A DNA stretch of 64,000 bases, taken from contig URVB01000004.1 in the NCBI GenBank assembly GCA_900551075.1, positions 92,258 through 156,257 on the forward strand. Reading direction: 5' to 3'. Below are positions 17,850 through 27,385 of the stretch, piece after piece. The translations under genes were made by a program, and so were the position numbers. How positions within the stretch are numbered: the stretch's first letter is position 1; each line of letters starts with the position of its first letter. The DNA comes from an uncultured Blautia sp. (GTDB lineage: Bacteria; Bacillota; Clostridia; Lachnospirales; Lachnospiraceae). The notes beneath the pieces were generated by a model. The model was not told where the DNA came from. It did not search any database and saw nothing but the letters and a program-made list of their open reading frames with translations.

Positions 17850-18863
17850 ATGGCAGAGAAAAAGATTAAAACCATTGGCGTTTTGACCAGCGGCGGTGAT
17901 GCACCAGGAATGAATGCCGCAATCCGCGCCGTTGTAAGAAGAGGGCTGAGCAGCGGATTAAATGTAAAGGGTATTTACAAAGGGTATAATGGACTTTTGA
18001 ATGAAGAAATTATCGATATGACTGCCAAAGATGTATCTGATACCATAGAGCGAGGCGGTACTATTCTATATACTGCACGTTGTGCGGAGTTCCGTACGGA
18101 GGAAGGACAGGAACGCGGTGCTGAGGTCTGCAGAAAGCATGGAATTGAAGGCCTTGTTGTAATCGGAGGAGATGGCTCCTTCGCGGGCGCACAGAAGCTT
18201 GCGAATCTGGGAATCAATACCATTGGTGTGCCTGGAACCATTGATCTGGATATTGCATGTACCGAGTATACAATTGGATTCGATACTGCGGTGAATACTG
18301 CAATGGAGGCAATCGATAAAGTGCGGGATACTTCTACCTCCCATGAAAGATGCAGCATCATTGAGGTTATGGGACGTAATGCGGGATATCTGGCTATGTG
18401 GTGCGGTATCGCAAACGGCGCGGAGGATATTCTGATTCCTGAGAAATATGACTATGATGAGCAGAGATTAATCAATAATATTATAGAAAGCCGCAAATTA
18501 GGCAAGAAGCATCATATTATCATCAATGCAGAGGGTATCGGTCATTCTGAAGCTATGGCGAAACGTATTGAGGCGGCAACAGGCATTGAGACACGTGCCA
18601 CCATTCTGGGCCACATGCAGCGCGGTGGTAATCCGACCTGTAAAGACAGAGTTTATGCATCTATGATGGGCGCATTGGCGGTAGATCTTCTGTTACAGGG
18701 CAAGAGCTGTCGTGTAGTGGGCTACAGACATGGTGAATTCAAGGACTTTGACATAAACGAAGCACTTGCCATGAAGAAGGATGTATCTGAGTATATGTGG
18801 GAGGTATGCAATTCTCTTTCCCATAACTATGATAAGAACGGAACTGCGTCGAAGAAAAAATAA
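17850..18863 (+). CDS. pfkA: 6-phosphofructokinase
   Basis: A 337-residue group A phosphofructokinase that makes fructose 1,6-bisphosphate. Active-site landmarks are GVLTSGGDAPGMNAAIRAVVR at the N-terminal end, GGDGSFAGA (Gly after GGD, which favours ATP over pyrophosphate), PGTID(L)D with both catalytic aspartates, then IGFDTAVNTAMEAIDKVRDT, EVMGRNAGYLA and the fructose-6-P site GIETRATILGHMQRGG. The residue between the two catalytic aspartates is Leu where the textbook enzymes have Asn. The chain is slightly longer than the 320 residues of E. coli PfkA because of a C-terminal extension. GGAGGAAAGAAT precedes the ATG. Its stop codon overlaps the start of the potassium transporter gene. Confidence 0.93.
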   Translation: MAEKKIKTIGVLTSGGDAPGMNAAIRAVVRRGLSSGLNVKGIYKGYNGLLNEEIIDMTAKDVSDTIERGGTILYTARCAEFRTEEGQERGAEVCRKHGIEGLVVIGGDGSFAGAQKLANLGINTIGVPGTIDLDIACTEYTIGFDTAVNTAMEAIDKVRDTSTSHERCSIIEVMGRNAGYLAMWCGIANGAEDILIPEKYDYDEQRLINNIIESRKLGKKHHIIINAEGIGHSEAMAKRIEAATGIETRATILGHMQRGGNPTCKDRVYASMMGALAVDLLLQGKSCRVVGYRHGEFKDFDINEALAMKKDVSEYMWEVCNSLSHNYDKNGTASKKK

Positions 18864-20251
18864 TGAATCAGATTATTGTAGAAAGACTACGAAAACTGAA
18901 TACAGCACAAATCATTACTTTTGGATTTGCGGGATTGATATTCACGGGAGGTCTCATACTCTGGCTGCCGCTCTGTGCGGCACCGGGGCAGACGACCTCC
19001 TTTACAGATGCAATGTTTACCGCAGCTACCTGCATCTGTGTGACCGGCCTCGTGACTGTGACGACGGCGGTCCACTGGAGTCTGGCAGGCAGGGCTGTGA
19101 TACTGATTTTGATTCAGATTGGGGGAATCGGACTGGTTTCCCTGGCAAGCATTATTTTTATCACTCTTCATAAAAAAATCAGCATGAGGAACCGCAGAGT
19201 GATCCAGGAGTCTTATAATCTGGACCAGATGTCGGGCCTGGTAGTGCTTGTGAAAAAGGTTATCATCTGTGTTTTTGGTGCGGAAGCAATCGGTGCGGTC
19301 TGCTACGCATTTCGGTTTATACCGGAATTCGGCGTGGCTGAGGGAATCGGCCAGTCCGTTTTTACTTCAGTTTCCGCATTTTGTAATGCGGGAGTTGATA
19401 TTATAGGTGAGAACAGCCTTGCTCCCTATGTGGATGATCCCATCATAAATTTTACGACTATGGGACTGATCATTGCTGCCGGCCTGGGTTTTACAGTCTG
19501 GTGGGATTTTTATGATAAGATCAGGAAGGTATGCAAAAGGCAGATGTCCATACGCAGAATATTTAAAAGTCTGCGTCTGCACAGCAAACTGGTGCTTGCA
19601 ACGACGGCCGTACTGGTCATAGGCGGAACTGTGCTGATTTTCCTGTTTGAATACGGCAATCCGCAGACTATGGCAGATATGCCGCTGGGTGTGAAGCTTA
19701 TGGCATCGGCTTTTCAGTCGGTGACGACACGTACGGCAGGCTTTTTGACAGTGGATCAGGGAGCGCTTTCCAATGCATCTGTGATCTTATGTCTGTTTCT
19801 GATGTTTGTGGGAGGCTCTCCTATGGGTACGGCAGGCGGAATTAAGACAACAACGATCGCTGTTATGGCATTGAGCGTGGTTTCAAATCTAAAGGGAAAG
19901 CCGGATGTGGAATTTCAGAACCGGAAGATCAGAACGCATTATATCCGTTCGGCGGTGGTCGTTACGGGAATGGGATTTATGGTGCTTTTGTTTATGTGTC
20001 TGCTTCTGGCAATCGCAATGCCGGATGCCTCTCTGGAGGATGTTTTATACGAACTGACCTCAGCGATAGCAACCGTAGGATTGACAAGGGGATTGACACC
20101 TCATTTGACTTTGATTGGGAAGTGGATCGTGATCGTAACGATGTACCTTGGCAGGATCGGACCCCTGACTTTGGGAACTGCTGTACTGATGCGCGCGCAG
20201 AGACGTCCTGAAAAGGCGCATCTGGCAGAAGAAGATATTATGATTGGATAG
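18863..20251 (+). CDS. ktrB: Potassium uptake membrane subunit (TrkH/KtrB)
   Basis: A 462-residue membrane protein of the TrkH/KtrB superfamily, the K+ (or Na+-coupled K+) translocating subunit. It has the repeated membrane-pore-membrane units: FTDAMFTAATCICVTGLVTVTT near residue 55, FTSVSAFCNAGVDIIGENSL near residue 168, SAFQSVTTRTAGFLTVD near 280 and LTSAIATVGLTRGLTPHLT near 395. Each pore loop has the TGL/NAG/TRTAG/VGL-type selectivity glycine. The length is that of KtrB. ATG overlaps the pfkA stop (TAATG), and the ribosome site lies within the end of pfkA. The regulatory subunit gene follows 17 bases downstream. Confidence 0.93.
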   Translation: MNQIIVERLRKLNTAQIITFGFAGLIFTGGLILWLPLCAAPGQTTSFTDAMFTAATCICVTGLVTVTTAVHWSLAGRAVILILIQIGGIGLVSLASIIFITLHKKISMRNRRVIQESYNLDQMSGLVVLVKKVIICVFGAEAIGAVCYAFRFIPEFGVAEGIGQSVFTSVSAFCNAGVDIIGENSLAPYVDDPIINFTTMGLIIAAGLGFTVWWDFYDKIRKVCKRQMSIRRIFKSLRLHSKLVLATTAVLVIGGTVLIFLFEYGNPQTMADMPLGVKLMASAFQSVTTRTAGFLTVDQGALSNASVILCLFLMFVGGSPMGTAGGIKTTTIAVMALSVVSNLKGKPDVEFQNRKIRTHYIRSAVVVTGMGFMVLLFMCLLLAIAMPDASLEDVLYELTSAIATVGLTRGLTPHLTLIGKWIVIVTMYLGRIGPLTLGTAVLMRAQRRPEKAHLAEEDIMIG

Positions 20252-20268
20252 AATAATGCGGAGGTAAA

Positions 20269-20919
20269 ATGAAAGACAAATCGTTTGCAGTGATTGGACT
20301 GGGACAGTTTGGAATGACGCTTGCGGTGACGTTGGCGGAGGCAGACTGTGATGTTTTGGCAATTGATGAGAAGGAAGAATTGATACAGGAAATCGCAGAA
20401 AAGGTCACTTATGCGGTAAAAGCAGATGTGCGTGAGCCGGGGATTTTAAAATCCCTGGGTGTTCAGAACGTCGATGTTGCGATTATTGCGATATCGGAAA
20501 ATCTGGAAGCAAGTATCACGGCGACGATGCAGGCGAAGGATTTGGGCGTGCCTTTTGTTATGGCAAAAGCAATTAATGCGCTGCACGGAAGAATTTTAGA
20601 TAAGATAGGTGCAGATGAGGTTATCTATCCGGAGCAGTCCATGGGACTCCGTGTGGCAAGGAACCTGCTGTCCAGTGGCTTTTTGGATATTTTTGAGCTT
20701 TCTCCGGATTTCAGTATGGCGGAATTCAGGATTCCTGCCGGCTGGGAAGGGAAAAGTCTGTCAGCCCTTGGAATTCGTGAAAAATATAAGATCAATATTA
20801 TCGGTGTAAAGGCAGATGAAGAGGTCAATGTGGATTTGAATCCAGAGGAGCCGCTTCCCGCAGAATGCACCCTGATTGCAGTAGGGAAGAACAGGGATCT
20901 GAATAAGGTATCCAGGTGA
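20269..20919 (+). CDS. ktrA: Potassium uptake regulatory subunit (TrkA/KtrA)
   Basis: A 216-residue peripheral subunit with an RCK_N nucleotide-binding domain followed by RCK_C. The Rossmann motif is FAVIGLGQFGMTLAVTLAEADCDVLAIDEKEE (residues 5-36), with VDVAIIAISENLEAS further on. The RCK_C domain begins near residue 140 (FSMAEFRIPAGWEGKSLSALGIREKYKINIIGVK). It gates the KtrB channel in response to bound nucleotide in studied homologues. GCGGAGG lies 8 bases before the ATG. The gene sits directly after its membrane partner and before the rRNA methyltransferase gene. Confidence 0.93.
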   Translation: MKDKSFAVIGLGQFGMTLAVTLAEADCDVLAIDEKEELIQEIAEKVTYAVKADVREPGILKSLGVQNVDVAIIAISENLEASITATMQAKDLGVPFVMAKAINALHGRILDKIGADEVIYPEQSMGLRVARNLLSSGFLDIFELSPDFSMAEFRIPAGWEGKSLSALGIREKYKINIIGVKADEEVNVDLNPEEPLPAECTLIAVGKNRDLNKVSR

Positions 20920-20928
20920 GGAAGGGTT

Positions 20929-21705
20929 ATGATTACCAGTTTAAATAACGGACAGGTAAAAAATGTTATACAGTTGAACCAAAAAGCAAAAGCCCGAAGA
21001 GAACAGGGGCTTTTTGTTGCCGAAGGAAGAAAAATGTTTTGGGAGGCTCCGGCTGACTGGATTTCGGCAGTGTATGTATCGGAAGCCCTGGCAGAGGATG
21101 AACAGCTTATGGCGCGGGCAGGGCAGTTTCCCGGCGAAATTGTTGCGGATTCGGTGTTTCGGCAGATGTGTGATACGCAGACGCCTCAGGGAATTCTGAC
21201 TGTTTTAAAAAGGCCCTCCTATACGGCAGAGGATATTCTGAGGGGCGTACATCCGCTTGTTATGGTGTTGGAGGATCTGCAGGATCCCGGTAATGCGGGG
21301 ACGATCCTCAGGACAGGTGAAGGGGCAGGCATCAGCGGCGTTTTTTTGACCAAAAGCTGTGTGGATGTAACGAACCCAAAAGTAATCCGTTCTACTATGG
21401 GTTCTGTTTACAGAATGCCTTTCTTATATGTGAAAGATGTGGTATCATTAAGGGAGAAATTCAGGGAAAGACAGATTTGTTCTTATGCGGCACATTTGCA
21501 GGGTAAAAATGCTTATGATGAGGAATCCTATACGGGGGGAACTGCATTTTTTATCGGAAACGAGGGAAAAGGCCTGACAGAGCAGGCTGCCCTGACGGCA
21601 GACCGTTTGGTAAGGATTCCCATGTGCGGGCAGGTGGAATCTCTGAATGCTGCTATGGCAGCGGGCATCCTGATGTATGAAGCGGCGCGGCAGCGCAGGA
21701 AATGA
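20929..21705 (+). CDS. TrmH/SpoU family RNA 2'-O-methyltransferase
   Basis: A 258-residue SPOUT methyltransferase that uses S-adenosylmethionine to methylate ribose in rRNA or tRNA. The N-terminal substrate-binding region begins ITSLNNGQVKNVIQLNQKAKAR. The knotted SAM domain carries motif 1 LEDLQDPGNAGTILRTGEGAG (about 109-129), motif 2 FFIGNEGKGL with the Glu-Gly pair, and motif 3 IPMCGQVESLNAAMAAGILMYEA. The pattern is closest to YsgA/RlmB-like TrmH enzymes of Firmicutes, but the exact nucleotide target is not readable. The ribosome site is GAGGAAGG. It follows ktrA after nine bases and may be cotranscribed. Confidence 0.9.
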   Translation: MITSLNNGQVKNVIQLNQKAKARREQGLFVAEGRKMFWEAPADWISAVYVSEALAEDEQLMARAGQFPGEIVADSVFRQMCDTQTPQGILTVLKRPSYTAEDILRGVHPLVMVLEDLQDPGNAGTILRTGEGAGISGVFLTKSCVDVTNPKVIRSTMGSVYRMPFLYVKDVVSLREKFRERQICSYAAHLQGKNAYDEESYTGGTAFFIGNEGKGLTEQAALTADRLVRIPMCGQVESLNAAMAAGILMYEAARQRRK

Positions 21706-21753
21706 CGGATAGCGTTCCGGGTTAGGGAAGGCAGTCCGGAAAGGGGGAATTTT

Positions 21754-22191
21754 ATGGAACCAATGATATGGCTGGGGTTGCTTGCGGTTTTTTTAATCAT
21801 AGAAGCAATCACCACGGGACTGACAACGATATGGTTTGCAGGAGGAGCGCTGGTGGCAGCAATAGCATCCTGGCTTGGAGTGGGACTGGTAATACAGCTT
21901 CTTTTGTTTCTGGTGGTTTCTGTGGTGCTTTTGGTCTTTACGAGACCGCTGGCCGTCAGGTTTTTGAACAAGGGACTGGAACGGACCAATGTCAACAGCC
22001 TGATCGGCGAGACTGCAGTGGTGCTTCAGGAAATCGACAATCTTGCCCAGACGGGACAGGTGAGGATCAATGATGTGGAATGGCTGGCAAGAACAGCCGT
22101 AGATGGTGAGAAGATTCCTGAAAAGACGATCGTCATTATTCAGGAGGTGCAGGGAGTAAAATTAATTGTAAAGGAATATAAGGAGGACTAA
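21754..22191 (+). CDS. NfeD family membrane protein
   Basis: A 145-residue NfeD-like protein. The N-terminal half has three hydrophobic stretches (IWLGLLAVFLIIEAI, IWFAGGALVAAIASWLG, VIQLLLFLVVSVVLLVF). The C-terminal half is a soluble OB-fold domain (SLIGETAVVLQEIDNLAQTGQVRINDVEWLART... VQGVKLIVKEY). It belongs to the short NfeD class without the serine protease part. NfeD genes almost always pair with SPFH-protein genes, as here, where the SPFH gene begins four bases downstream. The pair is thought to organise membrane microdomains. AAAGGGGG precedes the ATG. Confidence 0.9.
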   Translation: MEPMIWLGLLAVFLIIEAITTGLTTIWFAGGALVAAIASWLGVGLVIQLLLFLVVSVVLLVFTRPLAVRFLNKGLERTNVNSLIGETAVVLQEIDNLAQTGQVRINDVEWLARTAVDGEKIPEKTIVIIQEVQGVKLIVKEYKED

Positions 22192-22194
22192 CTG

Positions 22195-23136
22195 ATGGGC
22201 GGAATCATATTTTTTATTGTAATTATTGTATTGGCATTGTGGATTCTGGCGTCCTGTATCCGCATCGTGCCTCAGGCATATGCGGTAGTACTGGAACGTC
22301 TTGGTGCATACAAGGCTACCTGGAATACAGGCATTCATTTTAAAGTGCCGTTTATTGAGCGTGTGGCAAGAAAGGTTAATCTGAAGGAACAGGTTGTGGA
22401 CTTTCCGCCGCAGCCGGTTATTACAAAGGATAATGTAACCATGCAGATTGACACGGTTGTTTTTTTTCAGATCACAGACCCGAAGCTGTATGCGTACGGG
22501 GTGGAAAATCCGATCATGGCAATCGAAAATCTTTCCGCAACAACGCTTCGTAACATTATCGGTGATATGGAGCTGGATGAAACACTGACCTCCCGCGAAG
22601 TCATCAATACCAGAATGCGTGCTTCCCTGGACGTGGCAACAGATCCGTGGGGAATTAAGGTAAACCGGGTGGAGCTGAAGAATATCATTCCTCCGGCAGC
22701 TATCCAGGATGCCATGGAGAAGCAGATGAAGGCAGAGCGTGAACGCCGTGAAGCGATTTTGATCGCAGAAGGTGAGAAACGTTCTACAATCCTTGTGGCC
22801 GAAGGTAAGAAACAGTCTGCAATTCTGGACGCAGAGGCAGAAAAACAGGCGGCTATCCTTCGTGCGGAAGCGCAGAAGGAACGTATGATCAAAGAGGCAG
22901 AGGGTCAGGCGGAAGCAGTGCTGAAGGTACAGAATGCGACTGCAGAGGGTCTTCGTATGATTAAAGAGGCAGGCGCAGACCAGGCTGTGCTGACATTGAA
23001 AAGTCTGGAAGCGTTCGGTAAGGCAGCGGATGGCAGGGCAACCAAGATCATTATCCCTTCAGATATTCAGGGAATTGCAGGTCTTGCCTCTTCTTTGAAG
23101 GAAATTGTGGTGGATGAGAAGAAAACCGGCGAATGA
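22195..23136 (+). CDS. SPFH/Band 7 domain protein (paraslipin type)
   Basis: A 313-residue membrane-anchored SPFH protein. Residues 3-23 form one N-terminal membrane segment ([20 protein letters not shown]). The SPFH domain follows from [33 protein letters not shown] to about residue 190. A strongly charged coiled coil with the repeating pattern A.L.AE(G/A)EK lies at about 180-245, and a hydrophobic-alanine tail follows ([13 protein letters not shown]). This is the architecture of QmcA/paraslipins that oligomerise at the membrane. It starts three bases after the NfeD stop with AAGGAGGA before the ATG. The NfeD-SPFH pair probably works in membrane domain organisation or protease regulation; the gene that follows is unrelated argF. 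Confidence 0.92.
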   Translation: MGGIIFFIVIIVLALWILASCIRIVPQAYAVVLERLGAYKATWNTGIHFKVPFIERVARKVNLKEQVVDFPPQPVITKDNVTMQIDTVVFFQITDPKLYAYGVENPIMAIENLSATTLRNIIGDMELDETLTSREVINTRMRASLDVATDPWGIKVNRVELKNIIPPAAIQDAMEKQMKAERERREAILIAEGEKRSTILVAEGKKQSAILDAEAEKQAAILRAEAQKERMIKEAEGQAEAVLKVQNATAEGLRMIKEAGADQAVLTLKSLEAFGKAADGRATKIIIPSDIQGIAGLASSLKEIVVDEKKTGE

Positions 23137-23156
23137 TCGGATGGAGGAGAATTATT

Positions 23157-24158
23157 ATGAACTTAAAAGGACGGAATTTCCTGACACTGAAGGATTTTAC
23201 ACCGGAGGAGATCGTATATCTTCTGGATTTATCAGCAGAGCTGAAGGCTAAGAAAAAAGCCGGGGAGCTGCATGAATATTATCGGGGCAAGAACATTGCC
23301 CTGATATTCGAAAAAACCAGTACAAGAACACGCTGTGCCTTTGAGGTGGCAGCGCATGATCTGGGAATGGGCAGCACTTATCTGGACCCCACAGGCTCCC
23401 AGATCGGCAAAAAGGAGAGTATTGCTGATACAGCAAGAGTCCTGGGAAGAATGTACGATGGAATTGAATACAGGGGCTTTGGACAGGAAATTGTGGAAGA
23501 GCTGGCAGAGCATGCGGGTGTTCCTGTATGGAATGGACTTACCAATGAGTATCATCCGACGCAGATGCTGGCAGATATGCTGACGATTCGTGAGCATTTC
23601 GGCGGCTTGAAGGGAATTAAGCTGGTATATATGGGAGATGCCCGTTTTAATATGGGGAATTCGCTTATGGTGGCATGCGCAAAGCTTGGCATGCATTTTG
23701 TAGCCTGCACTACGAAGAAATATTTCCCGAATGTAGAGCTGGTAGCACAGTGCCGGGAATATGCAAAGGCATCCGGTGCAACTGTTACGCTTACGGAGGA
23801 TGTGGAGGAAGGTACCAGAAACGCGGATGTTATCTACACGGATGTTTGGGTATCCATGGGAGAACCGGATGAAGTGTGGGAGGAGAGGATCCGTGAGCTG
23901 ACTCCGTATAAGGTGACGGCAAAGATTATGAAAAACGCCGGAGAAAAAGCAATTTTCCTGCATTGCCTGCCTGCATTTCATGACCTGAAGACCAGGATCG
24001 GCAAGGAGATGGGCGAGCGATTCCGGCTGACAGACATGGAAGTTACAGACGAGGTATTTGAATCCGGACAGTCAAAGGTATTTGATGAGGCAGAGAACCG
24101 TATGCATACGATCAAAGCCGTTATGGTAGCAACCCTGGGAGAGCCGGAAGAAAGATGA
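23157..24158 (+). CDS. argF: Ornithine carbamoyltransferase
   Basis: A 333-residue enzyme joining carbamoyl phosphate and ornithine to citrulline in arginine synthesis (or the reverse in the arginine deiminase route). All signature motifs are present: carbamoyl phosphate loop [17 protein letters not shown] near residue 55, [11 protein letters not shown] near 133, [14 protein letters not shown] near 161, and the ornithine/catalytic HCLPAFHD near 270. The start at 23157 follows GGAGGAG by 6 bases; the in-frame ATG 24 bases earlier overlaps the SPFH gene and has no ribosome site. Length equals the family norm. No other arg gene lies in the window, so the pathway context cannot be judged. The stop overlaps the biotin ligase start. 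Confidence 0.95.
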   Translation: MNLKGRNFLTLKDFTPEEIVYLLDLSAELKAKKKAGELHEYYRGKNIALIFEKTSTRTRCAFEVAAHDLGMGSTYLDPTGSQIGKKESIADTARVLGRMYDGIEYRGFGQEIVEELAEHAGVPVWNGLTNEYHPTQMLADMLTIREHFGGLKGIKLVYMGDARFNMGNSLMVACAKLGMHFVACTTKKYFPNVELVAQCREYAKASGATVTLTEDVEEGTRNADVIYTDVWVSMGEPDEVWEERIRELTPYKVTAKIMKNAGEKAIFLHCLPAFHDLKTRIGKEMGERFRLTDMEVTDEVFESGQSKVFDEAENRMHTIKAVMVATLGEPEER

Positions 24159-24961
24159 TGGAAACAGCTTATAATCAGACTACAATATCAAATGCTATAC
24201 ATACAAAATGGACGGGCAAAACCGTCCATTTTGCAAAAGAGACGAATTCTACGAATCTGTGGGTCAAAGCGTTGGCAAAAGAAGGAGCGCCGGAAGGAAC
24301 TCTGGCGGTAACAGAATTTCAGACGGCCGGGAGGGGCCGCCTGGGAAGAAGCTGGACAGCGCCGGAGGGAAGCTCTGTGATGATGTCCCTGCTTCTTCGG
24401 CCGGAATTTGAACCACAGTATGCGTCTATGCTGACGCTGGTCATGGGGCTTTCGGTCGCTCAGGCAGCCGGGTGTCTGGGGTTGGATGTCTCTATTAAGT
24501 GGCCGAATGACGCAGTGCTTTCTCACAGGAAGATTTGCGGAATTCTGACGGAAATGAGCGTAGAGAACGGAAAAATAAGAGAAGTAGTGATCGGTGTGGG
24601 GATCAATGTGAATCTTGAGGCTGTTCCGGAGGAATTGCAGGATAAGGCAACTTCCCTTTATTTGGAGACAGGAATGAAATATGACCGCAATCAGGTGATC
24701 GGGCTTGTAATGAAGCGGTTTGAAGAGAATTATGAGCGGTTTATCCGTACCTGCGATCTGTCTCTGTTATTGGATGATTACAATAGGCTGCTTGCGAACC
24801 GGGAGCAGCAGGTCCGTGTTCTGGACAAGAATCAGCCTTATGAAGGAATGGCTCATGGAATCAATGAGAAGGGCGAGCTTCTGGTAGAACGGGAGGATGG
24901 CAGCGTGTCCGGGGTCAGCGCAGGAGAGGTTTCCGTGCGCGGACTGTACAGTTACGCATAA
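24155..24961 (+). CDS. birA: Biotin-[acetyl-CoA-carboxylase] ligase, without DNA-binding domain
   Basis: A 268-residue monofunctional biotin protein ligase. It makes biotinyl-AMP and attaches biotin to carboxylase carrier proteins. The catalytic domain shows [12 protein letters not shown] near residue 31, the biotinyl-AMP loop [16 protein letters not shown] near 60, [18 protein letters not shown] near 112 with its catalytic lysine, and IGVGINVN. A small C-terminal SH3-like domain follows ([33 protein letters not shown]). The N-terminal helix-turn-helix of E. coli-type BirA is absent, so it should not repress biotin genes. It starts within the argF stop (ATGATGG), with an alternative start one codon later. 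Confidence 0.92.
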   Translation: MMETAYNQTTISNAIHTKWTGKTVHFAKETNSTNLWVKALAKEGAPEGTLAVTEFQTAGRGRLGRSWTAPEGSSVMMSLLLRPEFEPQYASMLTLVMGLSVAQAAGCLGLDVSIKWPNDAVLSHRKICGILTEMSVENGKIREVVIGVGINVNLEAVPEELQDKATSLYLETGMKYDRNQVIGLVMKRFEENYERFIRTCDLSLLLDDYNRLLANREQQVRVLDKNQPYEGMAHGINEKGELLVEREDGSVSGVSAGEVSVRGLYSYA

Positions 24962-25028
24962 AGAGAGGGGTTCGTATACCGCGGGATATGAATAAGAGTG
25001 TGGTTTACGCCTGAAGCGAGGAGGAACT

Positions 25029-25394
25029 ATGTATCAGGAAAATATTGTGCTCTGCGGAGCAAGCGCCTATGAGCAGAAATATTATTTTAATCAGGATTTT
25101 CATTCCCTGCCGGAGCATGTGAAGCAGGAGCTGCAGATACTTTGCGTGCTTTATACAGAGGACATCGGCGGGATTTTAACCTTGGAATTTGATGATGAAG
25201 GGAATCTGCAGTTTAAGACAGAGGCTTTGGACAGTGATGCCTGCTATGATGAAATCGGAAGTGTCCTGAAGATTAAGCAGTTTCAATCAGAAAAGAGAGA
25301 GCTGCTGGAATCTCTGGAAATGTATTACCGGGTATTTTTTCTGGGAGAGGCTCCGGATGAGGATTTGCAGAAAAAAGCGGACAGCGGGGAATAG
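25029..25394 (+). CDS. Conserved small acidic protein (DUF6145-like)
   Basis: A 121-residue acidic cytoplasmic protein with no transmembrane segment or signal. It opens YQENIVLCGASAYEQKYYFNQDF, then has a predicted helix with CVLYTEDIGGILTLEFDDEGN and a C-terminal helix rich in charged residues. It resembles a small family seen mainly in Lachnospiraceae next to tRNA-dihydrouridine synthase genes (DUF6145 by memory, not checked). AGCGAGGAGG lies 7 bases before the ATG. It ends three bases before the dus gene, so the two are probably coexpressed. Function is unknown. Confidence 0.75.
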   Translation: MYQENIVLCGASAYEQKYYFNQDFHSLPEHVKQELQILCVLYTEDIGGILTLEFDDEGNLQFKTEALDSDACYDEIGSVLKIKQFQSEKRELLESLEMYYRVFFLGEAPDEDLQKKADSGE

Positions 25395-25397
25395 GAC

Positions 25398-26363
25398 ATG
25401 CAGATGGAATGGAAAATCGGCAATGTGCAGATGAAAAAACCGTTTGTTCTGGCGCCTATGGCAGGAGTGACAGACTTACCCTTTCGTAAGCTCTGCAAGG
25501 AGCAGGGAGCAGGGCTTCTCTGTATGGAGATGGTCAGCGCCAGGGCGATTTCCTTTCATAACAGAAACACGGAAGCACTTATGGAAATCCATGAGTGTGA
25601 GCACCCGGTATCCCTGCAGCTATTTGGCAGCGAGCAGGGCCTCATGGCGGAGGCAGAGTAGAGTATTGAAGACCGGCCCTTTGATATTCTGGATATCAAT
25701 ATGGGATGTCCGGTGCCGAAGGTGGTCAATAATGGCGAGGGGTCGGCACTTCTGAAAGACCCTGCACTTATCCGCCGGATCATTAAGGCGGTTTCCGGAG
25801 CGGTCAGGAAGCCTGTGACTGTGAAGGTTCGTATCGGATTTGAAGGATATCCCGTAGATGTGGTGGAGATTGCGAAGATAGCCGAGGATTCCGGTGCAGC
25901 GGCCATTGCCGTACATGGAAGAACACGGCAGCAGTATTATTCCGGAGCAGCAGACTGGGATGCAATCAGACGGGTAAAAGAAGCTGTTTCGATTCCGGTG
26001 ATCGGAAACGGAGATGTGGACACTCCTATGAGGGCTATGGCGCTTATCAGAGAGACCGGCTGTGACGCGGTGATGATTGGCCGTGCAGTCCGTGGAAATC
26101 CCTGGATATTCCGGGAAATGAATCATTATTTTACAACGGGAGAGCTGCTTCCGGGACCGGACGCCGCTGAAATCCGGGAAATGATTCTGCGGCATGCGAG
26201 AGCGCAGATGGATTTAAAGGGAGAGTTCACCGGAATCCGGGAAATGCGCAAGCATGTTGCCTGGTATACGGCAGGAATGCGGCACAGCGCAGGTCTCCGG
26301 CGGGAATCCAATCAGATCGGAAGCTATGGGGAACTGGAAACATTACTGATGAAACTGGGTTAG
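25398..26363 (+). pseudogene. dusB: tRNA-dihydrouridine synthase, interrupted by in-frame TAG
   Basis: A Dus family flavoenzyme that would reduce uridines in tRNA. Reading through one stop gives 321 residues, the normal length. The N-terminal part has KPFVLAPMAGVTDLPFRKLCKEQGAGLLCMEMVSARA and a LFGSE motif. The frame then meets TAG at 25659-25661 and continues without any shift into DILDINMGCPVPKVVNNGEGSAL with the catalytic Cys, KVRIGFE, AIAVHGRTRQQYYSG, IPVIGNGDV and VMIGRAVRGNPWIF. A single base change (for example CAG or GAG to TAG) explains it. Internal reinitiation at ATG 25701 would lack the FMN-binding N-terminal strand. Either the gene is freshly dead, the base is a sequencing error, or the amber codon is suppressed; TAG ends other genes normally here, so suppression is the least likely. 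Confidence 0.88.
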
Positions 26364-26413
26364 GCGGCGATTCTGCGGCATATTGGAAATCGGATAAAGA
26401 AGGTGCAGGCGGC

Positions 26414-26446
26414 AAAAGGGTAAGCTGATAAGGCTTGCCCTTTTTT
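26414..26446 (+). terminator. Rho-independent terminator after dus
   Basis: Stem GGGTAAGC / GCTTGCCC with one T-G pair and a 7-base loop, preceded by AAAA and followed by six T. It closes the argF-birA-dus side of the + strand block and faces the convergent YesL-like gene. Confidence 0.85.
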
Positions 26447-26516
26447 CGTATCAGCCCCACGGTGGCTTCAATCCGGTATTCTGCTTTTCCTGAATTTATT
26501 ATAGAAGTCTTATTAA

Positions 26517-27146
26517 TTAAAGCTGATTTATATTTGTATCTTCTTCATAGGACCGGAAAATTTTTACAAAGAGCATCGAATTGCAAAATGCTAAAAATGT
26601 AAAACCCAGAAGAAGCATAAATATTTTGGCAAAGGATGGTACGCCCAGGCAGAACAGCACAAAAACAGCCAGAAGACCTAAAAGCCCAAGGGTGCTTTTG
26701 GGATTTGTTACAGCCAGACAAAAGGCGTTTTTAAAGGTCTGTTTTATCGTATTTTCAAACCTTGCCATTAAAGGGAAAAAATATAAAAAAATAAGTATTA
26801 AAAAAAGTGAAAGAGCGGTCATGAGAAAAAGTATGGTATTTCCCAGTGCCGTGTTCCATTCCCCCCAGAAAAATACATTATATAGAAAGACGAGGGCAAG
26901 TACCAGGAAAATCAGAAAAGCGGCTACGCCCTGTCGGAAATTGTTTTTAAAGGCTTTCAAATAGGTAGTAAAGACATAACCGCTTTCTTTGCGCGCTTCC
27001 TGCATTGTGACCGTATAAAGCGCAGCCAGTGCGGGACCGATGGTTATAACCGGCAGGCAGGTGATAAGAAACAGTACGTTGAGTCCTATAAAAGAAGCAA
27101 GCGTATTCATAAATTGGAAAAAAGGGCTTTCCGGATTAAAATGCAT
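26517..27146 (-). CDS. YesL family membrane protein (DUF624)
   Basis: A 209-residue polytopic membrane protein of the YesL family. Hydrophobic segments lie near residues 14-40 (FIGLNVLFLITCLPVITIGPALAALYTV), 72-92 (AAFLIFLVLALVFLYNVFFWG), 100-125, 150-170 and 172-195. The family N-terminal pattern FMNTLASFIGLNVLFLITCLPVITIG is plain. YesL genes sit beside LplB/YtcP permeases and YesM/YesN regulators in Firmicute polysaccharide loci. Here the gene is divergent from such a permease pair, with about 240 bases between them. AAGGAGGA precedes the ATG. Its molecular role is unknown; an accessory role in transport or signalling is inferred from the constant neighbourhood. Confidence 0.88.
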   Translation of the reverse strand: MHFNPESPFFQFMNTLASFIGLNVLFLITCLPVITIGPALAALYTVTMQEARKESGYVFTTYLKAFKNNFRQGVAAFLIFLVLALVFLYNVFFWGEWNTALGNTILFLMTALSLFLILIFLYFFPLMARFENTIKQTFKNAFCLAVTNPKSTLGLLGLLAVFVLFCLGVPSFAKIFMLLLGFTFLAFCNSMLFVKIFRSYEEDTNINQL

Positions 27147-27385
27147 AAGGATATCCTCCTTTTAAATGATTTGTATTGGAAAAGGATTTAATAATTACAT
27201 CTTATCGATGGAGAATACCGTGGTCTACAGTAAAAATCACAGGTTTTGTACAGCAAAAAATAGTGATTTGATTAAAAGGGGACCCAAATTTCTAAAATTT
27301 CCATAAATAATGTAAAATTCTTACTGTATTTATGACAAAAAAATAGTGTTAACATATCCTCAAAAATATAAAGGAGGGAGAACGG

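Noticed and set aside
25398..26363. TAG read as pyrrolysine or another recoded amino acid
   Set aside because: Other genes here stop normally at TAG, the position is not a catalytic site, and no pyl gene is in the window. A point mutation is simpler.
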